Shown here: in pieces, positions 35,661-45,131 of the stretch | Layout of the letters: each line of letters starts with the position of its first letter | How positions within the stretch are numbered: the first letter of the stretch is position 1 | Assembly (NCBI RefSeq): GCF_001905125.1 | Contig: NZ_LWLE01000006.1 | Span: 1-59,947, forward strand | Direction: 5' to 3' | Length of the DNA stretch: 59,947 bases | From: Streptomyces sp. TSRI0281 | GTDB lineage: Bacteria; Actinomycetota; Actinomycetes; Streptomycetales; Streptomycetaceae | Program-made: the position numbers and the translations under genes | The notes under the pieces: generated by a model | The model's database searches: none | Told to the model about the DNA's origin: nothing | Seen by the model: the letters and a program-made list of their open reading frames with translations, nothing else

Positions 35661-38600
35661 GTGTCCGGTACGGAAGTTGCCCTGATTCGGCTGGCCACCA
35701 CGGTCCTCGGGGCGGTGGCCAAGTCATTGCTGACTCCCAGGCCGGGCGCGGGGCTGGTCACCGATCCGGTCCGCCCGCTCCCCCGCCCGGCGAAGCCCGA
35801 CCGGCTGGCGAAGGTTCTCGGCGGACGCCTCGCGGAGTCGTACGCCGATCTGCCCGAGCACGAGCGCCTGGCCGCCCTCGCCTCCGTACAGGACACCTTC
35901 GCGTCGGCGGGCGAGCTGGGCGCGGAGCGGCTGTTCGCCCTGGAGCTGGAGCCCGACCGGCTGCGTGCGGAGCTGTCGGCCCCCGCCGCCGGGCTCTCGT
36001 CGCGCGCGGCCGAACTGTACGAGGAGCTGCTCGGCCGGTGCTGCGCCCATGCCGTGGAACAGCTGACCGCGCACCCCTCGTTCGCGGCACGGGCGGCGGT
36101 GGAGCAGGTCCGCGAGGCCGGACGGACCCGGGAGCTGGTGGAGGACGTACGCTCCCGGGTCGGCCCGCGCCCCGATGCGGCGGCGATGGACTTCGAGCGG
36201 CGCTACGCGGATTTCGTGGCGACGGCCAACAGCCGGTTGGGACTGTTCGGCCTGACGCTCGGGCGGTCGGCTGGCGAATGGCCGCTGGAGACGGCCTACC
36301 TCAGCCTGGCGGTGAGCGGTTACGGTGCCGCGCTCGGCGGCGGCAGCGGCGGCAGCGGCGTCGGCCCGGAACATCCGGAGCGGGTGACGGTCAGGATCGA
36401 GCAGGCGCTGGGGCGGACGGACCGGTTGCTGCTGCGCGGTCCGGCGGGTTCGGGCAAGAGCACGCTGGTGCAGTGGCTGGCCCTGAACGCCGCCCGCCGC
36501 ACGTTCGGCGACGAACTCGCCGAGTGGAACCGCTGTGTGCCGTTCGTGCTGCGGCTGCGCGCCTTCACCGCGCAGGAGACGTTGCCCGCTCCGGAGGACT
36601 TCCTGCGCGCGGCGGGCATCCCGCTGCACGGTGCGGCCCCGTCCGGCTGGGTGGACCGGCTGCTGACGGACGGCCGTGCGCTGGTCCTGGTGGACGGGGT
36701 CGACGAGGTTCCGCAGCGGCTGCGCAACCGTACGGAGCGCTGGCTCAAGGACCTCATCGCCGCCTACCCGCGGGCCCGCTACGTGGTCACGACCAGGCCG
36801 TCGGCGGTGCCCGAAGGATGGCTGTCCGGAGCCGGGTTCGAGGCGCACACGCTGTTGCCGATGGAGCGGGACGACATCCGCGCCTTCGTCGGGCACTGGC
36901 ACCGGGCCGCCCGTTCGGAGTGCCGGTCGCCGCAGGAGCGCGATGAGCTCGACACGTACGAGAGCTCGCTGCGGCATGCGGTGGGGACCCGGCGCGACCT
37001 GGGCCGGCTCGCGACGAACCCGCTGATGTGCGCCCTGCTCTGCGCCCTGAACCGCGACCGCCGGATGCAGCTGCCGAGGGCCCGCAAGGAGCTGTACGAC
37101 GCGGCGCTGGACATGCTGCTCGTACGCCGCGACTCGGAGCGCGAGATCATCGGCGTCGAGGGCGTGGACCTGACCCGGGAGGAGCAGACGGCACTGCTCC
37201 AGCGGCTGGCGTACTGGCTGATCCGCAACGGGCTGGCGGAGGCGGAGCACGGCGAGGTCGTGGGGATGCTCGCGGAGTGGATGGCGTCCATGTCCCAGGT
37301 ACGGGGCACGCCGGAGCAGGTGTTCGCGCATCTGCTGATCCGCAGCGGTCTGCTCCGCGAACCCGCGCCGGGCGCGGTGGGGTTCGTCCACCGGACGTTC
37401 CAGGACTACCTGGGCGCGAAGGCTGCGGTCGAGGCGCGGGACTTCGGGGTGCTGGTGCGTCACGCGCACGACGACCAGTGGGACGACGTGGTGCAGATGG
37501 CGGTGGGGCACGCGCGGGTGGAGGAACGGGGGCGGCTGCTACGGCAGTTGCTGAAGCGGGCCGACCAGGTCCGCAGGCACCGCCACCGGCTGGTGCTGCT
37601 GGCGGCGGCGAGCCTGGCGCACGCGCCGGAGCTGGACCCGGCGGTACGGGCGGAGGTCGAGCGCAGAACGTCGGAGCTGCTCCCGCCCCGGACTCCGCAG
37701 GAGGCGGAGGAGCTGGCGAAGGTCGGGGAGCTGGTCCTCGAACTGCTGCCGGGGCCGGAGGAGGTGGAGGATGAGTACGCGGCGGGATTCGTGGTGCGGA
37801 CGGCGGCCCTGATCGGGGGCGACGCGGCGTACGGCATGGTGAAGCGGTACCGGGACGACCCGCGGGAGTGGGTCGCGCAGGAGCTGGGCGACGGCTGGAG
37901 CGCCTTCGACACCGAGACCTACGCCCGGGAGGTACTGGCGGCGCGCACCTGGGACGAGGTCCATCTCCCCGTGGCGACCGACGAGCAGATGACGGCCGCC
38001 CTGCGGTACGTCCCCGAGGCCCGGAACATGCGGCTTCAGGGCGACCACGAAGACCTGTCACCGCTGCTCTTCCGACAGGGAATGAATCGGCTCTTCGTCT
38101 ACGCCAACGAGACGCTCACCGACCTCGGCCCGCTCGCCTCGATGCGTTCGCTCACCGAGCTGGGCCTGAGCCTGTGCCCCGCCGTGCGCGACCTGAACCC
38201 CTTGGCCGCGCTTCCGCTGAGCTGGCTCTCGCTGGTCGGACTGCACCCGGATGTGCCGACGGCCCAACTGGAGCCGCTCGCCGAGATCCGCCGGCTGCAT
38301 CTCGATCACCGGTTCCCGGTCGCCGGTGTCGGCGAACTTCCTCTCGGTCCTCACCTGCGGTCCTTGTCCTTGGGCAAGGAAACGGACGGCATGAGCCTGG
38401 ACGGCCTGGACCGGTGGCCCGACCTTGACGAGCTCGGTCTCTACAGCCGGGGGCACTGTCTGGAACTTGGCCGCGCCGCCCTGGGGCGGCGGCTCACCCG
38501 GCTCGACATCCACTTCCAGGACTCACTGGATCTGGCGGAACTCGCCGAGCTGTCCTCACTGGAAACCCTGACGCTCAGAGGCTGTTCACTGTCCTCGGCC

Positions 38601-38786
38601 GGGCTGGCACCGCTGCGTGACCTCACCGCGCTGATGGAGCTGCACCTCTACCTGGACCCCTCCCATGCCCCCATCGACCTCAGTCCGCTCGTGAGTCTCG
38701 ACGGGCTCACGATCAGAACCGGCCGCGGTGTCCCGGTCCTCGGCACGGAACTCTTCACGCAGGAGCGCATCGTCCATCTCCCCTGA
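35661..38786 (+). CDS. NACHT-domain STAND protein with leucine-rich repeats
   Basis: 1041 residues. Order: an N-terminal helical domain (1-225) with no signal peptide or recognisable enzyme motif, a Gly/Ser linker, a NACHT NTPase with Walker A GPAGSGKST (260-268) and Walker B ALVLVDGVDEVP (340-351), a winged/helical segment ending in FVHRTFQDYLGAKAAVE (about 575), a helical stretch, then irregular leucine-rich repeats from about 789 to 1030 (LTDLGPLASMRSLTELGLSL and similar). This is the NLR layout; bacterial NACHT proteins of this kind are known antiphage sensors. The effector would have to be the N-terminal domain. Start GTG 35661 with GGGGAGG upstream. It stands alone; the target is unknown. 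Confidence 0.88.
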   Translation: MSGTEVALIRLATTVLGAVAKSLLTPRPGAGLVTDPVRPLPRPAKPDRLAKVLGGRLAESYADLPEHERLAALASVQDTFASAGELGAERLFALELEPDRLRAELSAPAAGLSSRAAELYEELLGRCCAHAVEQLTAHPSFAARAAVEQVREAGRTRELVEDVRSRVGPRPDAAAMDFERRYADFVATANSRLGLFGLTLGRSAGEWPLETAYLSLAVSGYGAALGGGSGGSGVGPEHPERVTVRIEQALGRTDRLLLRGPAGSGKSTLVQWLALNAARRTFGDELAEWNRCVPFVLRLRAFTAQETLPAPEDFLRAAGIPLHGAAPSGWVDRLLTDGRALVLVDGVDEVPQRLRNRTERWLKDLIAAYPRARYVVTTRPSAVPEGWLSGAGFEAHTLLPMERDDIRAFVGHWHRAARSECRSPQERDELDTYESSLRHAVGTRRDLGRLATNPLMCALLCALNRDRRMQLPRARKELYDAALDMLLVRRDSEREIIGVEGVDLTREEQTALLQRLAYWLIRNGLAEAEHGEVVGMLAEWMASMSQVRGTPEQVFAHLLIRSGLLREPAPGAVGFVHRTFQDYLGAKAAVEARDFGVLVRHAHDDQWDDVVQMAVGHARVEERGRLLRQLLKRADQVRRHRHRLVLLAAASLAHAPELDPAVRAEVERRTSELLPPRTPQEAEELAKVGELVLELLPGPEEVEDEYAAGFVVRTAALIGGDAAYGMVKRYRDDPREWVAQELGDGWSAFDTETYAREVLAARTWDEVHLPVATDEQMTAALRYVPEARNMRLQGDHEDLSPLLFRQGMNRLFVYANETLTDLGPLASMRSLTELGLSLCPAVRDLNPLAALPLSWLSLVGLHPDVPTAQLEPLAEIRRLHLDHRFPVAGVGELPLGPHLRSLSLGKETDGMSLDGLDRWPDLDELGLYSRGHCLELGRAALGRRLTRLDIHFQDSLDLAELAELSSLETLTLRGCSLSSAGLAPLRDLTALMELHLYLDPSHAPIDLSPLVSLDGLTIRTGRGVPVLGTELFTQERIVHLP

Positions 38787-38804
38787 GCACGGCCCGGACA
38801 GCCC

Positions 38805-39518
38805 TCAGGCCCCCACCGCCCCCAGCAACGCCCCCGCCCCGTACGTCACTCCCATGGCCACCGCTCCCCCGCACATGTTGCGCAGCACCGCCGGGCCGGG
38901 GGCCGCGTCGCCGAGGCGGGCGCTCCACCAGCCGGTCAGGGCGAGCGCCACCAGCACGGACGCCACCGTGACCGGGAGCCGGAGCGAGGAGGGCGGCAGC
39001 ACCATCGCCAGCAGGGGCAGCAGGGCGCCCACGGTGAACGCCAGGAAGCTCGCGCCCGCCGCGTGCCAGGGGTTCGTCAGGTCGTCCGGGTCGATGCCCA
39101 GCTCGACCTCCGCGTGGGCGCGCAGCGCGTCGCGCTCGGTGAGCTGGACCGCGGCCTCGCGGGCGACCTTCTCGCTCAGCCCCTTGCCCTGCAACAGGCC
39201 CGTGAGCTCGACGAGTTCGGCCTCGGGGGTCTCCTGGAGCTCCCGTTTCTCGGTGGCCAGCGCCGCCTTCTCCGAGTCGCGCTGGGTGGAGACCGAGACG
39301 TACTCGCCCGCCGCCATGGACATGGACCCGGCCAGCAGTCCGGCCAGGCCCGCGGTGAGGAGCGCGCCGCGGTCGCCGGTTGCTCCGGCGACGCCGACGA
39401 CGAGTCCCGCGGTGGAGACCACACCGTCGTTGGCGCCGAGGACCGCGGCCCGGAGCCAGTTCAGCCGGGAGCCGCGTACATTGCCGTGGGGTTCGTGGTG
39501 AACCTGTCCGTCCGTCAC
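38805..39518 (-). CDS. VIT1/CCC1-family transporter
   Basis: 237-residue membrane protein of the vacuolar iron transporter family (iron/manganese). Motifs: LRAAVLGANDGVVSTAGLVVG near the N-terminus and SMSMAAGEYVSVSTQRD, then an amphipathic acidic cytosolic loop (ELQETPEAELVELTGLLQGK) and three further helices. It likely moves Fe2+ or Mn2+ out of the cytosol. The GTG at 39518 has a poor ribosome binding site. Convergent with the NACHT gene, divergent from the exonuclease gene. Confidence 0.92.
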   Translation of the reverse strand: MTDGQVHHEPHGNVRGSRLNWLRAAVLGANDGVVSTAGLVVGVAGATGDRGALLTAGLAGLLAGSMSMAAGEYVSVSTQRDSEKAALATEKRELQETPEAELVELTGLLQGKGLSEKVAREAAVQLTERDALRAHAEVELGIDPDDLTNPWHAAGASFLAFTVGALLPLLAMVLPPSSLRLPVTVASVLVALALTGWWSARLGDAAPGPAVLRNMCGGAVAMGVTYGAGALLGAVGA

Positions 39519-39631
39519 CCGGGGAGGGTCTCATTCACGTGCTCCGGCCCCGGTCCGACCCGCCCGGGGCCGCCGGTCGCGGAGACGGCCGAATAGGGGA
39601 CTGTCAGTCGCGGCCCGTATTCTCTGTGACC

Positions 39632-40672
39632 ATGCTCGACGACCGCCAGATTGCAGCGCCGTGGCCGACCGCCTACCCACAGGGGTACGCGGTCGTCGAC
39701 GTGGAGACGACCGGACTCGCCCGAGACGACCGGATAGTGTCCGCTGCTGTCTACCGTCTCGACGCCCAGGGCAACGTCGAGGACCACTGGTACACCCTGG
39801 TCAATCCGGAGCGGGACCCGGGTCCCGTCTGGATCCACGGTCTGACCAGCGAGGTGCTGGAGGGCGCACCGCTCTTCCCGGAGGTCGCGGCCGCGCTCTC
39901 CGAACGGCTCGCGGACCGGGTGCTCGTCGCGCACAACGCGGCCTTCGACTGGTCGATGCTCGCCCGGGAGTACGCCCGCGCCGCGGTCGTCGCGCCCGTC
40001 GAGCAGCGGCTGTGCACGATCGCGCTCGCCAAGGAGCTGCGGCTGCCGCTGCCCAACCACAAGCTGTCCTCGCTCGCCGCCCACTTCGGCGTCGTGCAGC
40101 AGCACGCCCACCACGCCCTGGACGACGCCCGGGTGCTGGCCGAGGCGTTCCGGCCGAGTCTGCACGCCGCCGCCCGTGACGGGGTGCGGCTGCCGTTGCT
40201 GGAGTGCCGCCCGCTGACCGAGTGGTCCGATTCCCCGGTCACCCCGCGCATCGGGTATCAGGCTTCGTACCAGCAGAACAGCTGGCGGCCCTCGCGCAAG
40301 AGGCCGGCCTGCCCGTATCCCAATCCGGGGCGGTACGAGAAGGACAAGCCCCTCCGGCAGGGCATGCGGGTGGCGTTCTCCGGGGACACCTCGATCGACC
40401 GCGAGCTGCTGGAGGACCGCGCCGTGGAGGCCGGGCTGCATGTGGCGACCAGTGTGTCGCGGCTGACCAGCCTGCTGGTCACCAACGACCCCGACGCGGC
40501 GACGTCCAAGACGCTGAAGGCGAAGTCGTTCGGCACACCGGTGCTGGAGGAGAGCGCCTTCACCCATCTGCTGCGCGACGTCGCCCCCGCCTCCCCGGCC
40601 GCCTCTCCGTCCGTTCCCCCGCCCGCTTCTCCGGGCGCGACGGCGCCCGCGCCCGCACCGTCATCGGAGTGA
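39632..40672 (+). CDS. DEDDh 3'-5' exonuclease with BRCT-like C-terminus
   Basis: 346 residues. The N-terminal exonuclease domain (about 15-180) has VVDVETTGLARDD (Asp-Glu), HNAAFDWSML (Asp) and HHALDDARV (His and Asp), as in the DNA polymerase III epsilon family. A middle section with conserved RPACPYPNPGRYE follows, then a BRCT-like domain (LRQGMRVAFSGDTSIDRELL onward) and an Ala/Pro tail. Likely a stand-alone proofreading or repair nuclease. No Shine-Dalgarno sequence precedes ATG 39632; a GTG two codons earlier is possible. Confidence 0.9.
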   Translation: MLDDRQIAAPWPTAYPQGYAVVDVETTGLARDDRIVSAAVYRLDAQGNVEDHWYTLVNPERDPGPVWIHGLTSEVLEGAPLFPEVAAALSERLADRVLVAHNAAFDWSMLAREYARAAVVAPVEQRLCTIALAKELRLPLPNHKLSSLAAHFGVVQQHAHHALDDARVLAEAFRPSLHAAARDGVRLPLLECRPLTEWSDSPVTPRIGYQASYQQNSWRPSRKRPACPYPNPGRYEKDKPLRQGMRVAFSGDTSIDRELLEDRAVEAGLHVATSVSRLTSLLVTNDPDAATSKTLKAKSFGTPVLEESAFTHLLRDVAPASPAASPSVPPPASPGATAPAPAPSSE

Positions 40673-40735
40673 ACCGGGCGCGACTCGCCCGGCATCCGCT
40701 CGCCCGCCGTCGCCCCGCGTCCCACCCTGTGGCGC

Positions 40736-40969
40736 ATGGCACGTTGTGAGGTCTGCGGAAACGATTACGGGATGTCCTTCGAGGTGCACGCGCAGGGCGC
40801 GGTGCATGTCTTCGACTGCTTCTCCTGCGCCATTCACCGCATGGCGCCCATCTGTGAGCACTGCCGGGTCCAGGTCATCGGCCAGGGCGTGGAGGTCGAC
40901 GGTCACTGGTACTGCGGGGGCCACTGCGCCCGTGCCGAAGGGAAGGCGGGCATCGTGGACAAAGCATGA
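40736..40969 (+). CDS. Zinc-ribbon mini-protein
   Basis: 77 residues with CEVCGND, CFSCAIH, CEHCRVQ and a C-terminal CGGHC, giving four Cys pairs that can bind two zinc ions, as in rubredoxin-like or PHD-like small proteins. No membrane helix or catalytic motif. Function unknown. It lies between the exonuclease and SURF1 genes, 63 bp downstream of the former. Confidence 0.85.
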   Translation: MARCEVCGNDYGMSFEVHAQGAVHVFDCFSCAIHRMAPICEHCRVQVIGQGVEVDGHWYCGGHCARAEGKAGIVDKA

Positions 40970-41047
40970 CGGAACGTTCCTCCCTGGGGCCGCTCCGGCC
41001 CCACCCCTGAGTGCCGCACCCCATGACCCCGGTTGTACGGTCATGGG

Positions 41048-41896
41048 GTGTACCGCTTCCTGTTGACCCGGCAGTGGGTGATTCTCACCCTCCTCACGCT
41101 CGTCCTGATTCCCACCATGGTCGAGCTGGGTTTCTGGCAGCTGCACCGGCACCAGCACCGGGTCGCGCAGAACTCCCTGATCTCGCAGAACCTGAAGGCG
41201 GATCCGGTCCCGGTCGCCCGGATCACCTCTCCGGGACACACCGTTCCGCGCGCCGACTACTGGCGCGCGGTCACCGCCACGGGGACGTTCGACACCGCGC
41301 ACGAAGTCGTCGTACGGCGCCGCACCTCGGACGACGACCGGATCGGCTTCCACGTCCTGACCCCGCTGGACCTCAAGGGCGGCGGCACCGTCCTGGTCAA
41401 CCGCGGCTGGATCCCCACCGCCGCGAGCCAGCAGACATTCCCGAAGGTCCCGGCCGCGCCCAGGGGCGAGGTGACCGTCGCCGGCCGGCTCAAGGCCGAC
41501 GAGACGACGGGCAGCAGCGGCATCAAGGACCTGGCCGGCCTGCCGGACCGCCAGGTGATGCTGATCAACAGCTCCCAGCAGTCCCAGCTGCTCTCCCGGC
41601 CGGTCCTCGGCGGGTACATCGAGCAGACCTCGCCCGAGCCGACCGACGGCACGCCCGAGCCGATCGCCTCCCCCGACGACAGCTCCATCGGCCCGCACAT
41701 GGCGTACGCGGTCCAGTGGTGGCTGTTCGCCGCCGGGGTCCCGGTCGGCTGGGTGATTCTCGTACGCCGGGAGAAGCGCGACCGTCTGGAGGCCGTGAAG
41801 CAGGCCGCCGCGCAGGACGAAGCGGCCGAGCAGCCCGAGCCCGCGACCGCTTGGAAGGCCGCGGAAACCACCTCGCGCACCTACCGGTCTGCTTAG
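41048..41896 (+). CDS. SURF1-family cytochrome oxidase biogenesis protein
   Basis: 282 residues: two membrane helices at the ends (about 8-28 and 220-240) flank a soluble extracytoplasmic domain with RRRTSDDDRIGFHVLTPLDL and VLVNRGWIP, the SURF1 signature. It helps insert heme into cytochrome aa3 oxidase. A charged tail follows. The GTG at 41048 (VYRFLLTRQW) has no Shine-Dalgarno sequence, but TACGGT eight bases upstream looks like a -10, so the mRNA may be leaderless. A frame upstream to 41033 is not needed. Confidence 0.92.
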   Translation: MYRFLLTRQWVILTLLTLVLIPTMVELGFWQLHRHQHRVAQNSLISQNLKADPVPVARITSPGHTVPRADYWRAVTATGTFDTAHEVVVRRRTSDDDRIGFHVLTPLDLKGGGTVLVNRGWIPTAASQQTFPKVPAAPRGEVTVAGRLKADETTGSSGIKDLAGLPDRQVMLINSSQQSQLLSRPVLGGYIEQTSPEPTDGTPEPIASPDDSSIGPHMAYAVQWWLFAAGVPVGWVILVRREKRDRLEAVKQAAAQDEAAEQPEPATAWKAAETTSRTYRSA

Positions 41897-41926
41897 CCGG
41901 GCGCAGGTCAGGGAACACGCCAGAGC

Positions 41927-43720
41927 GTGACTCCACGTATCGAGGACTACGCCCTCATCGGCGATCTCCAGACCGCGGCCCTGGTCGGCAGGAACGGTTC
42001 CATCGACTGGCTCTGCCTGCCCCGCTTCGACTCCGGCGCCTGCTTCGCGGCGCTGCTCGGCGATGAGGACAACGGCCACTGGCGCATCGCCCCCAAGGGC
42101 ACGGACAGCACGGACACCTGCACCCGGCGCGGCTATCTGGGTGACTCGCTCGTGCTGGAGACGTACTGGGAGACCCGGACCGGCACGGTCAAGGTCATCG
42201 ACTTCATGCCGCAGCGCGACAAGGCGCCCGACGTCATTCGGATCATCGAGGGGGTGAGCGGCAGTGTCGACATGCGCTCCGTCCTGCGGCTGCGCTTCGA
42301 CTTCGGTTCGGTCGTGCCCTGGATGCGCCGCTCGCACGGCCACCGGGTGGCGGTCGCGGGTCCCGACTCCGTCTGGCTGCGCAGCGAGCCGCCGGTCAAG
42401 ACGTGGGGGCAGCAGTTCAGCACCTGCTCCTCGTTCACGGTCGCCGAGGGCGAGTCGGTGTCCTTCGTCCTCACCTGGCACCCCTCGCACTCGCCGCGCC
42501 CGAAACTGGTCGACCCGCACAAGGCGCTGAAGCACGCCCTGGCCGACTGGGCGAAGTGGTCGGCGAAATGCACGTACCAGGGCAAGTACCGCGACGCCGT
42601 GCTCCGCTCGCTGATCACCCTGAAGGCCCTCACCTACGGACCGACCGGCGGCATCGTGGCGGCCCCGACCACCTCACTGCCGGAGGAGATCGGCGGCGTA
42701 CGGAACTGGGACTACCGCTTCTGCTGGCTGCGGGACGCCACGCTGACCCTCGGCGCCCTGCTGTCCGCCGGCTATGTGAAGGAGGCGTCGGCCTGGCGGG
42801 ACTGGCTGCTGCGGGCCGTCGCCGGGGACCCCGCCGACCTCCAGATCATGTACGGCCTGGCGGGCGAGCGCAGGCTCCCGGAGACGGAGTTGCCGTGGCT
42901 GGCCGGGTACGAGAACTCCCGGCCGGTCCGCACCGGCAACGCGGCGGTCCGGCAGCGGCAGCTCGATGTGTACGGCGAGGTCATCGACTCGCTCCGGCTG
43001 GCCCGGGAGGCGGGCCTCGACGACAAGCCGCACGCCTGGAGTCTTCAGCTCAGCCTCCTGGGCTTCCTGGAGTCCACCTGGCGCGAGCCGGACGAGGGGC
43101 TGTGGGAGATCCGCGGGGAACGCCGCCACTTCGTGCACTCCAAGGTGATGGCCTGGGTCGCCGCCGACCGCGCGGTGCGCACCCTGGAGGAGAACCCCAG
43201 CCTGCCGGGCGACGCGGAGCGGTGGCGGGCGATGCGGTCCGCCGTGCACGCCGAGGTCTGTGCCGAGGGGTACGACCCCGAACGCAACACCTTCACCCAG
43301 TCCTACGGTTCGCGCGAGCTGGACGCCGCGACCCTCCTGATCGTCCGGACGGGATTCCTGCCGCCGGACGATCCCCGGGTCATCGGCACCGTCGACGCGG
43401 TACGCAAGGAGCTGGGCCGCGACGGCCTGGTCCGCCGCTACAGCACCGACGGCACCTCCGTCGACGGACTGCCCGGTGACGAAGGGGCCTTCATCGTCTG
43501 CTCGTTCTGGCTGGCCGACGCGCTGCGCGGGACCGGGCGGGCGGCCGAGGCCGAGGAGCTGTTCGAGCGGCTGCTGGAGCTCCGCAACGACGTGGGGCTG
43601 CTGGCCGAGGAGTACGACCAGGTCGCGCGGCGCCAGCTGGGCAACTTCCCGCAGGCCTTCAGCCACATCGGACTGGTGAACAGCGCTGTCGCCCTCACCG
43701 CCGACGACGCGGCAGGATAG
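41927..43720 (+). CDS. Glycoside hydrolase family 15 protein
   Basis: 597-residue GH15 enzyme (glucoamylase/trehalase family). An N-terminal beta-sandwich domain opening RIEDYALIGDLQTAALVGRN is followed by the catalytic (alpha/alpha)6 barrel with NWDYRFCWLRDATLTLGALL (general acid region) and EEYDQVARRQLGNFPQAFSH (catalytic base region) near the end. Cytosolic, no signal peptide. Most such actinobacterial proteins are trehalases or glucan hydrolases; exact substrate is uncertain. GTG at 41927. Confidence 0.93.
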   Translation: MTPRIEDYALIGDLQTAALVGRNGSIDWLCLPRFDSGACFAALLGDEDNGHWRIAPKGTDSTDTCTRRGYLGDSLVLETYWETRTGTVKVIDFMPQRDKAPDVIRIIEGVSGSVDMRSVLRLRFDFGSVVPWMRRSHGHRVAVAGPDSVWLRSEPPVKTWGQQFSTCSSFTVAEGESVSFVLTWHPSHSPRPKLVDPHKALKHALADWAKWSAKCTYQGKYRDAVLRSLITLKALTYGPTGGIVAAPTTSLPEEIGGVRNWDYRFCWLRDATLTLGALLSAGYVKEASAWRDWLLRAVAGDPADLQIMYGLAGERRLPETELPWLAGYENSRPVRTGNAAVRQRQLDVYGEVIDSLRLAREAGLDDKPHAWSLQLSLLGFLESTWREPDEGLWEIRGERRHFVHSKVMAWVAADRAVRTLEENPSLPGDAERWRAMRSAVHAEVCAEGYDPERNTFTQSYGSRELDAATLLIVRTGFLPPDDPRVIGTVDAVRKELGRDGLVRRYSTDGTSVDGLPGDEGAFIVCSFWLADALRGTGRAAEAEELFERLLELRNDVGLLAEEYDQVARRQLGNFPQAFSHIGLVNSAVALTADDAAG

Positions 43721-43724
43721 GGCC

Positions 43725-44480
43725 ATGGATCTTGGACTGAAGGACCGTGTCTACATCGTCACCGGCGCCACCCGTGGGCTGGGCAACGCCACGGCGCGTG
43801 CCCTGACCGCCGACGGGGCGAAGGTGATCATCAGCGGCCGGGACGAGAAGGGGGCCGCGGAGGCCGCCGCCGAACTGGGGCCGGACGCCGTGGGGGTCGC
43901 CGCGGACAACGCCGACCCGAGCGCGGCGCAGCGTCTGGTGGACACGGCGACGGAACGGTTCGGCCGTCTGGACGGCATCCTCATCAGCGTCGGCGGTCCG
44001 GCGCCCGGCTTCCTCGCGGACAACACGGACGACCAGTGGCAGACGGCCTTCGAGTCGGTGTTCCTGGGGGCCGTGCGGCTCGCCCGGACGACGGCCGCCA
44101 CGCTCGGCGAGGGCGGCGTCATCGGCTTCGTGCTCTCCGGCTCGGTCCATGAGCCGATCGCCGGGCTGACCATCTCCAACGGGCTGCGCCCCGGCCTGGC
44201 CGGCTTCGCCAAGTCCCTGGCCGACGAACTGGGCCCGCGCGGCATCCGCGTCATCGGGGTGCTGCCCGCGCTGATCGACACGGACCGGGTACGCGAACTG
44301 GACGCGCTGTCCGGCGACGCGGAGGCTGCCCGTACGGCCAAGGAGGCCCGCATCCCGCTGCGCCGCTACGGGACGCCGGAGGAGTTCGGGAAGACCGCGG
44401 CCTTCCTGCTCTCCCCCGCCGCGTCCTATCTCACGGGCATCATGGTGCCGGTCGACGGCGGCTCACGGCACGGGTTCTGA
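43725..44480 (+). CDS. Atypical SDR oxidoreductase without YxxxK
   Basis: 251-residue Rossmann SDR with the nucleotide-binding TGATRGLGNATAR and the DGGSRHGF C-terminus. The catalytic Ser is in FVLSGSVHEP, but where classical members have YxxxK there is ISNGLRPGLAGFAKS, so the catalytic Tyr and Lys are missing or moved. It still binds dinucleotide by motif. Whether it is an active reductase or a non-enzymatic paralogue cannot be told. Follows the GH15 gene by 4 bp, so co-transcribed. Confidence 0.9.
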   Translation: MDLGLKDRVYIVTGATRGLGNATARALTADGAKVIISGRDEKGAAEAAAELGPDAVGVAADNADPSAAQRLVDTATERFGRLDGILISVGGPAPGFLADNTDDQWQTAFESVFLGAVRLARTTAATLGEGGVIGFVLSGSVHEPIAGLTISNGLRPGLAGFAKSLADELGPRGIRVIGVLPALIDTDRVRELDALSGDAEAARTAKEARIPLRRYGTPEEFGKTAAFLLSPAASYLTGIMVPVDGGSRHGF

Positions 44481-44543
44481 GAGCGGGCCCGGACCCGTCC
44501 GAAGGGGCCCCGTGCCGGGCGCGAAGGCCCCCGCGAAGGGCCG

Positions 44544-45131
44544 TCAGGACACCCGTTCCGCACGGTGCTTGACGGCCTTCAGCCGTACCTCGGCGGGCAG
44601 TTCGGCCAGACCTGCCGATTCCCTGGCGTGGGCCAGCGCCTCGTCGGACAGGACCCGCAGCGTCTGTTCCGGGGCCGCGTGCGGCTCCATCAGCAGCCGG
44701 ACCCTGGTCCGGGGCGCGGTGCGCCGGCCGAGCAGCGCGACCTGGGCGCGGGCCACCCCGTCCAGGGCGCCCGCCTCGTCGGAGAGCACGCCCTCCAGCG
44801 CCCGGCCCCGCAGCACCGCGCCCTCGCCGTCGCCGCTGTCGACCAGCACCTCCGAGAGGCGGGCGCGCCGCAGCTGGGCGAGCAGCCACCACAGGGCGAG
44901 GACGACCAGGACGGCGAGGACCGCGATGACGGTCGGCCACCACCAGCCGTCGTCCCGCCAGCGGTCCCGGTCGGCCTCGCTGAGCAGCACGTCGTGCTTT
45001 GCGTCCCACGGCCACCAGGAGGGCAGCGACGCGCCGAGGCCGACGGCGAGCACGGCGCCGCCCACGATGATCAGCAGGAGCCCGGCAAGGCCCAGCAGTA
45101 CCCGGTTGACGGTCCTGAGCACGCCGTTCAC
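44544..45131 (-). CDS. amaP: AmaP, membrane anchor for Asp23-type protein
   Basis: 195 residues with two N-terminal membrane helices (about 9-31 and 65-85) and a soluble C-terminal domain. AmaP anchors Asp23 alkaline-shock proteins to the membrane in Gram-positive bacteria. The GTG at 45131 overlaps the upstream stop by 4 bp (GTGA). Last gene of a five-gene operon with three other Asp23-related genes, which supports the assignment. Confidence 0.88.
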   Translation of the reverse strand: MNGVLRTVNRVLLGLAGLLLIIVGGAVLAVGLGASLPSWWPWDAKHDVLLSEADRDRWRDDGWWWPTVIAVLAVLVVLALWWLLAQLRRARLSEVLVDSGDGEGAVLRGRALEGVLSDEAGALDGVARAQVALLGRRTAPRTRVRLLMEPHAAPEQTLRVLSDEALAHARESAGLAELPAEVRLKAVKHRAERVS

